From Obelidium mucronatum (lineage: Eukaryota > Chytridiomycota > Chytridiomycetes > Chytridiales > Chytriomycetaceae), in NCBI GenBank assembly GCA_025765595.1, contig JAIVFH010000036.1:248001-312000 (forward strand): a DNA stretch of 64,000 nt, read 5' to 3'. Position 1 is the stretch's first letter. Each line of letters opens with the position of its first letter. Position numbers and translations under genes: made by a program. The notes under the pieces are model-generated. The model saw nothing but the letters and a program-made list of their open reading frames with translations, was not told the origin of the DNA and ran no database searches. Shown in pieces: positions 44,301-54,924 of the stretch.

Positions 44301-44753
44301 ATGCAATCACACCCGAAATCATGTGGCTGTTCTGAACATGCACCGGCCAACCCTTCCGTAACACAAACTCTCGAAGAGATGGACTTTTCTCGGTCGATCC
44401 ACCAAGCAGCTCACTCGGGAAACACGGCGAGATTGAGGAAACTGTTGACTCACAAGAATGTGAACCTTTATGATCAGTCAGGATACACTCCGTTGCATTA
44501 TGCGGCAAGGCAAGGGCAGCTGGACTGTGTCAAGGTGCTGGTCGAATTTGGGGCAGATGTTGACATGAGAACGAGAGGACTTGGGACGACGAGTTTAATG
44601 CGCGCAGTGATTGGAGGATGGGAAGACGTTGTAGTTTATTTAATAACGGCTGGTTGCGACGTGGATACGCGTGATTCGGAGGGCAGGGATGCGCGATCGT
44701 TGGTGCCTCAAGATCAAGAGAATAGGGATCGATTATTGGCCTTATTGCGTTGA
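44301..44753 (+). CDS. ANKRD39-like ankyrin-repeat protein
   Basis: Seen: intronless 150-aa ORF. The N-terminus MQSHPKSCGCSEHAPANPSV and VTQTLEEMDFSRSIHQAA match the remembered ANKRD39 start (Cys/His motif then QTLEEMDF-x-RGI). Three to four ankyrin repeats follow (SGYTPLHYAARQGQLDCVKVLVEFGADVD and others), ending NRDRLLALLR. Known: ANKRD39 orthologues are found mainly in organisms with cilia. The start codon lies 6 bp from the threonine aldolase start on the other strand, so at least one 5' UTR must overlap the other gene. Confidence 0.8.
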   Translation: MQSHPKSCGCSEHAPANPSVTQTLEEMDFSRSIHQAAHSGNTARLRKLLTHKNVNLYDQSGYTPLHYAARQGQLDCVKVLVEFGADVDMRTRGLGTTSLMRAVIGGWEDVVVYLITAGCDVDTRDSEGRDARSLVPQDQENRDRLLALLR

Positions 44754-44977
44754 TTATTATTAACAGCATTTGCAATTTTCAATCATATATTGTACGTAAT
44801 TTATTGCAACGTGTGTGGGTTGAAATAGCCAGCAGAGCCAATTGATGCTTTGCAGCGTTGCCACGTGTTTCCCCCCAATTTCACTTGTCTCAGGTTTTGG
44901 GGGTGAAAAAGGAAAGCTGAAAATTGGCACTTCCCCATTTTTTCGCAACGTCAAAAAACATCCTTGGAACATCCAGA

Positions 44978-47900
44978 ATGTCGCCTCGAACTCGATCCCA
45001 GAGCGGAACCAAGGCGTCACCATCGTTTGTTGCCGATGCCTCGGAGGCCAGCAAAATTACAGCCCGTAACACCGCCGTTCCATCGGCACACACGGGTGGA
45101 GGTGTGTCCGTTGGTGTTGGTGCCAGACTCAAGCATGCGACAAAGAAGCGTTCGCTCTTTCAATACAAGCGTGTCTACTTCTACGCCTTAGTGAGTGTCA
45201 ATTGCAATGTTGGCTTTGTCCGGCCTTTTATTAACCATTTCCTGTCATAATTCAGCTTTCCATTATGATTCCATTCATTGCCAGTGATTGGGTGCCAAAG
45301 GCGTCTTTCCTTGGAGAATTGAAGGAGAAGCTTGGTGGAGGTCTCTCTGGAACCTCAGTTGCTGTTCTTCTCGGAGTTTTGGCGCTTGGCGCGGTTGTGT
45401 TTGGCACTGCTGGAGGTTCTTTGTACCTTCGTTTTGCCTACAACTGCTTTATCAAGCCATTTTTCAAGAAGAAGTCCAGTGGTTTGGATTCTGAAGAGCA
45501 CCAGAACCGTCTGGAAGCGTTCTACGAAGGACAAGCGGACATTTACGACGAGACCCGTAAGAGGTGAGCTCCTTTTTTAAATCTTCTTTGCTTGTCTCCT
45601 GCTTCGTTTTGATTTGTTCTGTTTGATTTCACACTGCTTGTCAAATATCCTTATCTCCTTCACTAAATTTTTTCTCTTTTTTTGCACGCACCATGAATCA
45701 GACTTCTTCGTGGACGTTCAACCATGCTCAAGCTTTGTGCTGCTCAGCTTGCACAATTCTACCCTGTTCGTTTTGCCAACGACTTCAAGACTGGAAAGGC
45801 CGGCGAGACCGTCACTGACCCATCCGTCCTGCCATCACCACCAATCTCTCCATCTCTTCTCGCCAACAACAACAAGCGTTATGCCTGGATTGATGTCGGT
45901 GGAGGTACTGGTGCCAACATCGAAATGATGAACACGTTCTTCCCAATCCGTAACTTCGACAAGGTTTACTTGGTTGATATTACTCCTTCTCTCTGCAAGG
46001 TCGCCGAAGAACGTTTCCGCAGATTGGGATGGACTAACGTCACTGTTGTTTGCATGGACGCTACCAAGTTCACTATTCCAAAAGAAGACGGTGATGATTT
46101 GGAGATTGCCTTGATGACCATGTCCTACTCGTTGTCCATGATTGAGCAATTCTTCCCAATCGTTGATGGTCTCGTTAACGTTTTGTCTCCAACTGGTATT
46201 TTTGGTGTCGCTGATTTCTACGTTTCATCCAAGCGATCTGCTGACACTACTCGCCAATTGTCTTGGTTCTCTCGTTGGTTCTGGTCCATCTGGTTTGACG
46301 CCGACAACATCTACCTCCACCACTCGCGTCGTGACTATCTCGAACACAAGTTTAAGACAGTTAAGACTCTCAGTGGAAAGAACTACTCCATGTTTCCAGG
46401 TGTTGCTATTCCATACTATGTTTGGATTGGTGCTCAGCACGGCGCCAACTTGCCTGCTCTCGCTGAAAATATGGATGACACTGATTCGATTGCTGAAGAA
46501 GAAGAGCAAAGCACTCTTGCCGTTGCTGCCAAGATCCCCCACGTTTCTGCTGACCACGTTCACGGACAAGGTCTTCGTTGGAGACAGCCATTTGACCCAG
46601 CCTTGATTCCACGCTTCTCCACCTACATTTATGCGTTTGCTTGGGAAGACCCACGTACCGACTTGGAATTCTTGGACCTTACCTCTGAAGACCGTATGCT
46701 CATCATCACTTCCGGTGGTTGTAATGCTTTGGACTATGCTACTCGTGTTGGCCCAGCCAGGTTTGTCAGTTTTTTTTCAGTCTGGTGTTGTTATTCGCTG
46801 ACATTTCCAATGCAGAATCCACTGTGTTGACTTGAACCCATGCCAAAACAACATGCTAGAGCTTAAGCTTGCTGGTATCTCATCTCTTCAATATGCCGAC
46901 TTCTGGCGTTTGTTTGGAGAAGGTGTCATGCCAAACTTCTCCAACGTCCTTGACACTCACTTCTCGCCATACCTCTCCCCATACGCCTACCACTTCTGGA
47001 AGGAAACTGCTGGATTCAAGAACTTGTTCAAAACTGGTTGCTCTGGTCTCGCTATTCGTATTTTCCAATTTGTGTCCAAAGCTCGCGGTCTTCAAGGAGC
47101 CGTTGAACGTATGTGTAATGCTGAAACTCTTGAAGAACAATGGGCTGTATGGGAAAAGGAAGTTCGTCCTCACTTTTTGAGCAAATGGTTGATTATGTTG
47201 TTGAACAATGACCGATTCTTGTGGGGTGCTCTTGGTGTTCCACCAGCGCAGATGCAGATGCTCTTGGAAGAAGGTGATTATTATTTCTATTTTCTCTTAT
47301 AGCCCTATTTGTACCTTTGTGTGGGTTGTCCCGACTGTTGTCTCTGCTTGAATGATAAGCTCTATGGTTCTGGTTGCACGTTCCTAGTCGATCGAAAGTT
47401 CAACCTTTCACTTGTCGACTGGGTGTGCCATGTTGTGAAGAGCTCTTACCGGGGCTATAGGATTTTCAACCTTCCTAGTTTCACTTCTATGACAGACATT
47501 GGGCTTTCATTTTGTATAAGCTTAGATGACATAATTTAAGTCATGGGGAACTTTAAGTGCAGGGGAATACTGTAGTGGTACTTCTTTTGTGGGAATTCAA
47601 CATCCCACCCTTGCGCTTTTCGGACCCTGTTTGCTGACCTCAACGTCGCATTCGCCTACCCTCCCTCTTTTCTCCTTTTTGTTTCGAAATAACTCTAGGT
47701 TCCGCATATGAATTTGTTGTCAACACTTTCGACCCAATTCTCAAGTACTCCCACCTCCGCACGGACAATTACTTCTACTACGCCTGCCTCATGCTTAAGT
47801 ACACTCCAGCCAACGCCCCCTCCTACCTCACTGAAGAAGGTTTCAAGACTCTCCAGGAGAACCCATCCCGTTTGGATGCTATCCGAATCCACACTCGTAC

Positions 47901-48274
47901 TATTGTTGAAGTTCTCAATTCTGAAGTACCAGATGGTGATCTGACTCGCGTCATTCTGATGGACCACTTGGATTGGTTCTCTAACGAAGATGCTGACGAG
48001 GAAATCACTGCTGTGCACAAGAAGCTGGCGAAGGGTGGACGTGCGTACTGGCGTTCTGCCGGAAAGTACCCATGGTACAACACAATGTTTGAGGAGAAGG
48101 GATTCAAGGTTACTCCTTGCCAGATTCGTTGTGAAAAGACTCCATACATTGATCGTGTCAACAGTTGAGTTTCTCTTCTTATATTTATACATATATATAT
48201 TTTTTGGTCGTGTTTCTGAATTTTTCTGCTTTCGTGTAGTGTACGCGTCGTTCTGGATGGGAGAGAAACTTTAA
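44978..48274 (+). CDS. BTA1: Betaine lipid (DGTS) synthase, BTA1-type bifunctional enzyme
   Basis: Seen: ATG at 44978, then a Lys/Ser N-terminus with a hydrophobic segment (GTSVAVLLGVLALGAVVFG). The first catalytic half is an AdoMet-dependent methyltransferase-like domain with YAWIDVGGGTGANIEMM and VTVVCMDATKF. The second half has FAWEDPRTDLEFLDLTSEDRM, IHCVDLNPCQNNML and KLFLDHLDWF-like VILMDHLDWF, the mark of the amino-carboxypropyl transferase part. Six exons; the last, joined across 48167-48239, ends MYASFWMGEKL. Known: BTA1 makes betaine lipid diacylglyceryl-trimethylhomoserine, which replaces phosphatidylcholine when phosphate is short. One intron (about 47,276-47,698) is 420 nt and unusually long for this locus. 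Confidence 0.94.
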
Positions 48275-48517
48275 AGGGGCCGGTGTATTTGTTGATGTAG
48301 CGTTCATTCTTCCGTCTTTCATAAGGATCATCACATCCAATGTTGTTATTTTATTGAGTAAACTGCACCCTTGTTCTAAATATATCAAGTGAACACAGTT
48401 TTTTTGCCAAGTGCAAATCGAAATGCACATCACTGATGTTTTTTAAGTTTTATTGAACGAAAAGGTCTTTGAAACGCAAGCTGTTTCTGCCACAAGGGTT
48501 GCTATTATCAAATACTT

Positions 48518-49888
48518 CTATGCCTTGCGGACAAGGCAAGGCATCCCATCTACTGGAACAACTAAATTCTGTTTCCAAGTAAAGTCCTGATCTTTGGGGA
48601 TTTGAATGTCCAGTGACGAGAGAATCTTTGCAACGGCAAATCGAATAATTGTGAAGGCAGTCAAACCTCCAGCACATTGTCTCTGATCTCTTGTGGTTCC
48701 CCCAAAAGCAACAAACTCAAACAATCCCAACGGGCTTTCCGATTTTGATGGACCCAACAAACCAAATTCATTACCAATCCATCTGTCAGGATCAAAGGTT
48801 TCGGGAGATGGGTACACGTTGGGGTTCATGTGAACCGCCCAAAACGAGGCCATCAGGGTGTCACCCTTGTTGACAAGAACACCATCAAACTCTGATTGTT
48901 CGATACAAGTACCAAGACGAAAGGGGAGTACAACGTAACGGCGCAGCGCTTCTTTAACAGTGCGGGAAAGAATGGGAAGGTCCTTGACGTTGGTTGTTGT
49001 TGGGCTTGTGAGGAAGGCTTGTGAGGAAGGATCCTTCAATTCCTTCTGGAGGGCCAGAGAGTGTTTCGCGTCTGTCTTGCTCAAACCAATCAAGGTGCTT
49101 GCAATCACCATGGGGATACCAGTGATTGCTTGGAAAAAGTGCAAGGATTCATGGACAATTGCATCATCGGAGAGGGTGTCGTTCTGGTGAGCAAGAAGAA
49201 CACTGAGGAGAGTGTGCTGGTACTTTTCCGGCTCTTGGCGGTGGAGGGTCAGTTGGTGGCGGATGATCCCTAAGATGGCGTCGCGGCCCTGGACAGCATA
49301 GTGGAAAGCGGTCAAGGGGATATCGAGCGGCAGCGAGTTATAGCCCTTCTTCCACGCTCGAACGCTAGCCAACAGGTCCTCAGACACGGCATCAAGCCCG
49401 ATGGCCATTGCAAAGCCGGCCTGCCACACAAGCAGCTCGATGTCGTCGTACACGTTGAGGGTGAGGGCAAGCGTGTCGTTGGCCGCAATGCGCTCTAGCA
49501 CGCTTGAGGTCCAGGTGGCCAGGCGAGGGGCCCAAACGGCTTGCAGAATCAGGTCGACGACGCGTGTTGCCGTGGCCTGGTTCAGCAGCGCCTTGCGGGC
49601 CGCGTGCTTCTCTCCGTCCAGCTCGGTGACCACGTCCGGCGAGTCGCCGCCCGTCAGCACGCGGCTCGTGACGACCATCGCGCCCGCGCGCGCAACGCGG
49701 CTCTCGTCGTAGAAGAAGCGGAGTCCCTGCGGACTGGTCAGCACAAATGTTGTCTTTCCCAGCAGCGCCGTTGCAACGATCCCGCGTCCGTCACGAAGCG
49801 CCTCTTGGCCCTTCTCGGCATTCCAAAGAGTGGCGCCGGTGGCGGCAAACTTGACGGTTTCAACTGCGTCCGTGATAAGCGGTATCAT
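48518..49888 (-). CDS. Cytochrome P450 of the CYP152-like (peroxygenase) type
   Basis: Seen: intronless 456-aa ORF, ATG 49888 (MIPLITDAVETVKF). The C-terminal Cys-ligand loop reads FVAFGGTTRDQRQCAGG, with Cys as heme ligand. The ExxR helix is EALRR, followed by a PERF-like FDPDRW. The I-helix region HFFQAITGIPMVIASTLI lacks the usual acid-alcohol pair. The N-terminal part (LRFFYDESRVARAGAM and GEKHAARKALLNQAT) recalls, from memory, bacterial and fungal CYP152 fatty-acid peroxygenases. Known: CYP152 enzymes use H2O2 to hydroxylate or decarboxylate fatty acids. No membrane anchor is predicted, in line with that family. The first half is GC-rich. Substrate is unknown. Confidence 0.78.
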   Translation of the reverse strand: MIPLITDAVETVKFAATGATLWNAEKGQEALRDGRGIVATALLGKTTFVLTSPQGLRFFYDESRVARAGAMVVTSRVLTGGDSPDVVTELDGEKHAARKALLNQATATRVVDLILQAVWAPRLATWTSSVLERIAANDTLALTLNVYDDIELLVWQAGFAMAIGLDAVSEDLLASVRAWKKGYNSLPLDIPLTAFHYAVQGRDAILGIIRHQLTLHRQEPEKYQHTLLSVLLAHQNDTLSDDAIVHESLHFFQAITGIPMVIASTLIGLSKTDAKHSLALQKELKDPSSQAFLTSPTTTNVKDLPILSRTVKEALRRYVVLPFRLGTCIEQSEFDGVLVNKGDTLMASFWAVHMNPNVYPSPETFDPDRWIGNEFGLLGPSKSESPLGLFEFVAFGGTTRDQRQCAGGLTAFTIIRFAVAKILSSLDIQIPKDQDFTWKQNLVVPVDGMPCLVRKA

Positions 49889-50025
49889 TTGATGTAAACA
49901 AATTTTCAAATTTTCAAAAAATAAATTACTTCATTTCCACAATTTACACAAGTGAACCGAAACCAGCCACTTCTTTTTCCACAACACTTCTCTCTCTCTA
50001 TATATATATTATATATAAGAATAGC

Positions 50026-51347
50026 TTATTTGATAATAAGTCGCCGCATCGCCCAATCAAGAGCGTCATTTCGATCAGGCAAGACTCTTGAATCACTGGC
50101 CAACAATTTCGCAATTTCGACATGACTTCTCGTTGATGCATAATACAGGGGCAGATTGTCTTTTACCGTTGGATCCACACGATGATCTGTCAACAAAACC
50201 CTAACAACCTCCAGATTCCCATATTTTGCCGCAGCTTTAATACAATAGTTATCGTTCGCAGAGGGATCGACGGACGGGTGTTTTAACAAAAGGCGCACAA
50301 TATCTGCATGGCCTTTCAAGCTTGCTTTTTGAATCGCTTGGTTGTCTTTTGTTGCGGGATTGACGCGCGAATCGTTGAGGAGGAGGCGGATGCATTCTGT
50401 ATGGCCCTTTTCAGCTGCTTTGAGTACACCAATGCTATCCTGGTCTATGTGTTGAATAATGTGTCAGAAACCAGAGTAGTGTTTTATGCTCACAAGCAAG
50501 ACTCACCGCCAGGATCAACCCTGGGATCCCTCAACAAAACCTCTAAAACGGCGTAAAAGCCTTCATCGGCCGCAACGCGCACGCAGTAATTGTCGTCTGC
50601 GGCAGGATTGGCACGGCGGTCCTTCAGGAGAATTTCAACAATGTCGGCAAAGCCAAAAATGGACGCCGATTGAATGCAAGTGTTTTGGTGTGTGGCGGGA
50701 TCGACGGCCGACGACGCCAGCAGCAGACGAACGACGTCCGTGTGGCCGTTCCGGCACGCCATCCTCAGGGCGTAGTTGCAGCGGCTGGCGCCGTCGACGC
50801 GCGCATCGGCGAGCAACAGCGCCACGACGGCAGCATGGCCCTTCTCGGAGGCGGAGCGCACGGGCTGGTTGTCGGCGGTGGCGGGGTCGCAGGCCGGCCG
50901 CGCGAGCAGCAGCCGCACGATCGCCGCGTGGCCCTTCTCGCACGCCGCCAGGATGCAGAACTGCGCCTCGGCCGCCGCGTCCGCGCGCCCGTCAGCGAGC
51001 AGCAGCGCCGCGACGTCTGCGTGTCCGGCGTCGACGGCCGCGCACAGACTGGCGCTGCTCCGCGCCGCCGGGTCGACGCCGCCGCCGCGCTCGCGCAGCA
51101 GTCGCTCGACGATGCGCGCCTGGCCGCGGTGCGCCGCCCACTGCAGCAGGTGGTTGTTGGCCTGCGCGCTGTCCGCCGTCAGCCCGACGATGGCGTCCTG
51201 GTACGCCGCCGGCAGCGCTGCGCGGATCTCGGACGCATTCAGATACTTCCAGAACCGATCGCAGCCAGAGACCCGGAACTGGTGCTGAATGTGTTCGTGC
51301 GCCAGCTGCGGATCAATATCGCCGTCGACAATGTCTTCAAGGTTCAT
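50026..51347 (-). CDS. Ankyrin-repeat protein
   Basis: Seen: two exons. ATG 51347 opens MNLEDIVDGDIDPQLAHEHIQ; this is chosen over an upstream non-ATG extension. About nine ankyrin repeats of about 33 residues follow, each of the form Asn/Ala-x-Ala-x-x-Lys-Gly-His-x-x-Ile-Val-x-Leu-Leu-Leu. An intron at 50446-50507 joins RVDPGG to DQDSIGVLKAAEKGH. The C-terminus ends WAMRRLIIK. Known: large ankyrin proteins are common in fungi and act as protein-binding scaffolds; no function can be given here. The repeats are GC-rich in the first exon. A long antisense ORF here is an artefact of the GC-rich repeats. Confidence 0.85.
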
Positions 51348-51415
51348 GAACCCAAGAAGAAAAAAATAGGACAAGAACTCAATGCAATCAATTAAGTATT
51401 TATTATTTAACTGTT

Positions 51416-53283
51416 CTAGCCAAAGGTAGAGATACAGTCGTTGCAGAGAACTCCAGGTAGAGATCCTAATGGCATCTTTTGGTTGCATGCAGGGCAAGAA
51501 ACGGCCGATGCGGGTGGTGATTGCTGTGGAGGATTCGAAGGACGCATCCAAGGCTTAGCTCCTCCAGTCAAACTGCCCATTGACGCCACTGCATTTGACT
51601 GCAAATTCCCTCTAGCTGGCGCTGGTCTCATCCATGGTTTTATTCCGTTTGGTGCTGGCCCCGCTGGGCCTGTCGCAACAGTAGCGACAGGGGTTGGCTG
51701 TTTTAACGCTGGCATTGGCTTCATCCATGGTTTTTGTGCTACTGCATGCACTGTTGACGATTCTTGACGCATGATTGGTTTCTGCTCGCTGAATGAGGTA
51801 CTGTGGCTTACATTCGAAACTGGAGCCTGTGGTCGAACATAATTCATCCACGGTTTTTGGCTCACGTTTGGTGGTTGCTGCTGAAGATGTAAAGGTGCAC
51901 TAGCAGGCTCTGCCGCTGCTGACAGGATTACTGCATCCGGTTCAGGTGTTGAAACTAGTGCAGAGACAGCCATTCGTCCGTGCTGCGTCGATCCTGCTGT
52001 TTGTCCTGGCGCTGATTTCATCCACGGTTTAATTCCTATTCGAGCCGATGGTTTGACTTCGTCTTCTTTTGATAATTCCACTGCAGGCAGTTGCTGTAGA
52101 GGTGGTTGGCCAATCGCCACGGTATTCAAAGTTGGTGCAGCTTGATAAGGGGAATTTCGCTGCGCTTGAGCGGATGGCTGCGCGCGTACTGATGTGGGAG
52201 ATTCTTTTGAACGTCGTTTAGGAGTGTGCAACTCTGACTCTGAATCCAAAGTGGTACTCGTTTGTTGTGCGTCATCGAACGCATTGCCATGTATTCGCTT
52301 AGCAGAGGAAATTGCTGGTACTAGATTAAAATGTATATATCTATTTTTTAGTTATACGTTGATGGTGGGGATAGTTTACCTTCGACTGGTGGTACGTAAA
52401 TTGGGTGAAGCGAAGGAGTTCCCGGCATTTCAAATGGATCCGAATCACTAATGCTTGGCTGACTGCTGGTTAACGATATTGGCGGCGGCACTACATTCGA
52501 GGGCAGGCCTATGCCTGGTGAAATTATTGCGTCTTCTTCCTCGTCAGCATCCAACGTTAAATCAATCACATCAACTGCCATTGAATGAGCAGTTCCGATT
52601 ACTAGCTTCGGCTGCTTGATTTCGAAACTTTGATTCTCCTCAGGCGGTTGTGTTGGGGGTATTGAGGGACTACTGGAGACGTCATTCTGGCTGGAAACGA
52701 CGACAGCTGGAACCAAATCAGGTTCGTAAAACAAGGAAGAAATTGCGCCTTGTCGAATCCACAGTGTTGTTTCTGCTGATGGAAACAAGTTTTGTTTTTC
52801 GAGACTCGTCGCAGTCGCTTTGGATTGGCCGAGACAGCGCGATAGCGACGGAAGTAGACACGCTTCATTCGACAGATTCAGTTGGTTGAAAGTATCGCGG
52901 AGCGCGGCATGGAGTTCGGCTTCGCTTGGCTTTGGTTTTGCAGTGTCAGCCTGGATCGGATTGGGCTGGCCAACAGAGAATCCACGAAGACTTGAAGCAG
53001 CCGATATTGTCTCTGACAGATTCAAATGGCTGTTGTTGCGAATGTTTAGAGTTTTGAGGGGTGATTGGATGGGAGGTGCATCGTTGAGGTCATCTGGCCA
53101 CAGATTCGGGATTGGAGCTGGTGAGGACGAGTTTGTGTGATGGCGGACTCTCTGAGATGCTGTAGATGGTTTGGAAACTGCGAGAGAGACCTTGCGACGC
53201 TTTTTGATGTGTTGAGATTGCATCAAAAAAACATGGAAGAAAGACACCCAAAAGTCCTCACGAAACAGCCTTGATCTACGCAT
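51416..53283 (-). CDS. Disordered protein with five KPWM motifs, a SUMO-interacting motif and a zinc-binding tail
   Basis: Seen: two exons, ATG 53283 (MRRSRLFRED), basic KKRRK near the start. The N-terminal exon is Ser/Pro-rich and contains VDVIDLTLD, a textbook SUMO-interacting motif followed by acidic residues. The second exon carries five copies of the short motif (I/A/Q)KPWM(K/R/N)-x-A/P, spread over about 200 residues in otherwise low-complexity sequence. The C-terminus has CPACNQKMP and CNDC, four Cys that could bind zinc. No named family is recognised. Inference: a nuclear adaptor whose KPWM motifs bind a partner, with SUMO input. Frame is intact throughout both exons. Confidence 0.6.
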
Positions 53284-53658
53284 AATCTTGTATCAATCCT
53301 ATTCCACCTTCTGCCAATGTTATTTTTTCTTGACGGATAATGCAGGGCCCTTTATGTCAGGGGTTGAGTCTCTGCAGTCGAGTCAAGACACCGCAAACTC
53401 AAACCATGAAGTTTGACATCTGCCATTTTCTTTCTTTTTTCCTTGACCTCAAATCATGTTCTTTCAGCATTTTCTTCTCTTTTTTTTACTTTTGTTTTTA
53501 AATAAATCTATTTGCGTTTTTTAAGGGATCTTCCCTTTTAGATCTTGCTGTTCTCTGAGTCCAGAACACAAGATTCTTGCAAAAGCTCCCTATACATATT
53601 TGTAGTTTCACCCTTATCATGTTAATACATCCATCTCTGCCACTCAGTTGAAGATCAC
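53284..53658. other. Intergenic, no gene seen
   Basis: About 375 bp, T-rich on the plus strand, with no ORF of protein-like composition. It separates the KPWM gene from the degraded block and may include the left boundary of that block, but no terminal repeat could be identified here. Confidence 0.4.
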
Positions 53659-54660
53659 TCACTTTTCAACTGACTCTTTGTCAGACGTGTAATTCAGTGA
53701 GGTATCACCTTCATAGCTGAGATCATCCAGATCTTCAAGACTAGCACGCTTTTCTAACATTATTGGTTGGATAGCCGCGTTGAATGCTTCCCACACTATT
53801 TTATATACAGCAGCGTCTTGAAATTTGCAAATTTCTACTTTGCCTTTGTTGGGTATTCCCCGTTTATAATGGCCCAGTCAAATTTCAGCACTTGGCAGCT
53901 GGGGAATCCAGCATAGCAATGTGTAGAAACGAATGAAGTCCAAGTAATGGTATGAGCAGTGGTGAGTTGTAGTTTGTCTTCCGTTTGCAACAAACACATT
54001 GCGAGTAAACTTGTCATTCAATCCAGCAAGAAGAGAGACAGTAGGCCTATGCCAGTGAAATCCCATGAAATGTGGCTGAAAGAAGAGAACTGACTGATCC
54101 TCAACTACAATAGCAACAGAATGGCTTGGGGAAATCCTCTTTGTTATAATTCAACATAAATTACACCTTCACAACCAATTCACAGTAACCAAATACACTT
54201 ACTTTTTTTTGGTCTGAGATATCAAATGGACAATGGCTATTCCCAACTCTTCCACTTTTTCCATGACTTGTTTGCAGTATTCAGAAGTTGCACAACAGCA
54301 GCCAGCCCATTTCCTTTTGGATTCCTTATTCATGCGTAAGAATTCTCACTTAGCTTGATCTGCTTTTCCATACCCAACAGCCTTTCCCATAATGTATTTG
54401 GTGGCATGTGGTGCTAGCTGTGTCTCAAACCCATTCACAGGCAGCCCTCCCTTGTATGGCCAAAATTCCAGAATACTACATGTTTCTTTGAGGTCAAAGA
54501 ATCTGTCCACAGGTATCCGTGGCATTGCTGAGGTTGGGTTGATGGGGTTATTGGCTCCAAGAGAGCAGCCATGATCAATGAGCGATTTCATGGCATCAAT
54601 GGCATTCATGACAGTTTCAACGTTATAGGGCCCTCCAGCAAAGTCATTGGAGGCTATTAA
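53659..54660 (-). pseudogene. Adenain/Ulp1-like cysteine peptidase, copy 1 (in-frame stops)
   Basis: Seen: on the minus strand a frame runs from ASNDFAGGPYNVE (about 54,650) through ADQAK, an in-frame TGA (about 54,346), then EFLRMNKESKRKWAGC. A splice near 54,205/54,134 (AAAAAAAA|GTAAGT ... AAAGAG|G) leads to ISPSHSVAIVVEDQSVLFFQPHF, then FTRNVFVANGRQTTTHHCSYHYL, a second in-frame TGA (about 53,870), and LGHYKRGIPNKGK. The frame ends at 53659. The order His ... NGRQ-x(3)-His/Asp-x-Cys recalls adenain/Ulp1-type peptidases (His then, after about 60 residues, Gln and Cys). Copy 2 at 57850-58749 is its paralogue. Inference: a decayed gene; function rests on motif spacing alone, and the usual catalytic Asp is a Gln (FQPH) here. 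Confidence 0.55.
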
Positions 54661-54924
54661 CCTGCTTTAGAAGTGAATGGCTGGAACCCTTAAATACATA
54701 TGAAGGGCCGGTCTCCTATCAAGTCGTGAGAGAATGCATTCTATTGCCAAGCACTTGATAAAAATAAACCATCAACAGAGAACATACCCTCTCCTTCCAT
54801 TCACAGGCCAAGGATTGTTAAAATATTGAAAGGTAAAATCTTTTTTATCACCCAATCCATGTCTAAACAATTAAATAAACCACTCTTTTTTAGAAACAAC
54901 ACCAAATACCCCAATCTTTTTTAG

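Noticed and set aside
50486..51395. Long plus-strand Arg/Gly/Ala-rich ORFs
   Set aside because: Antisense of the GC-rich ankyrin repeats, whose minus-strand frame has regular 33-residue repeats.
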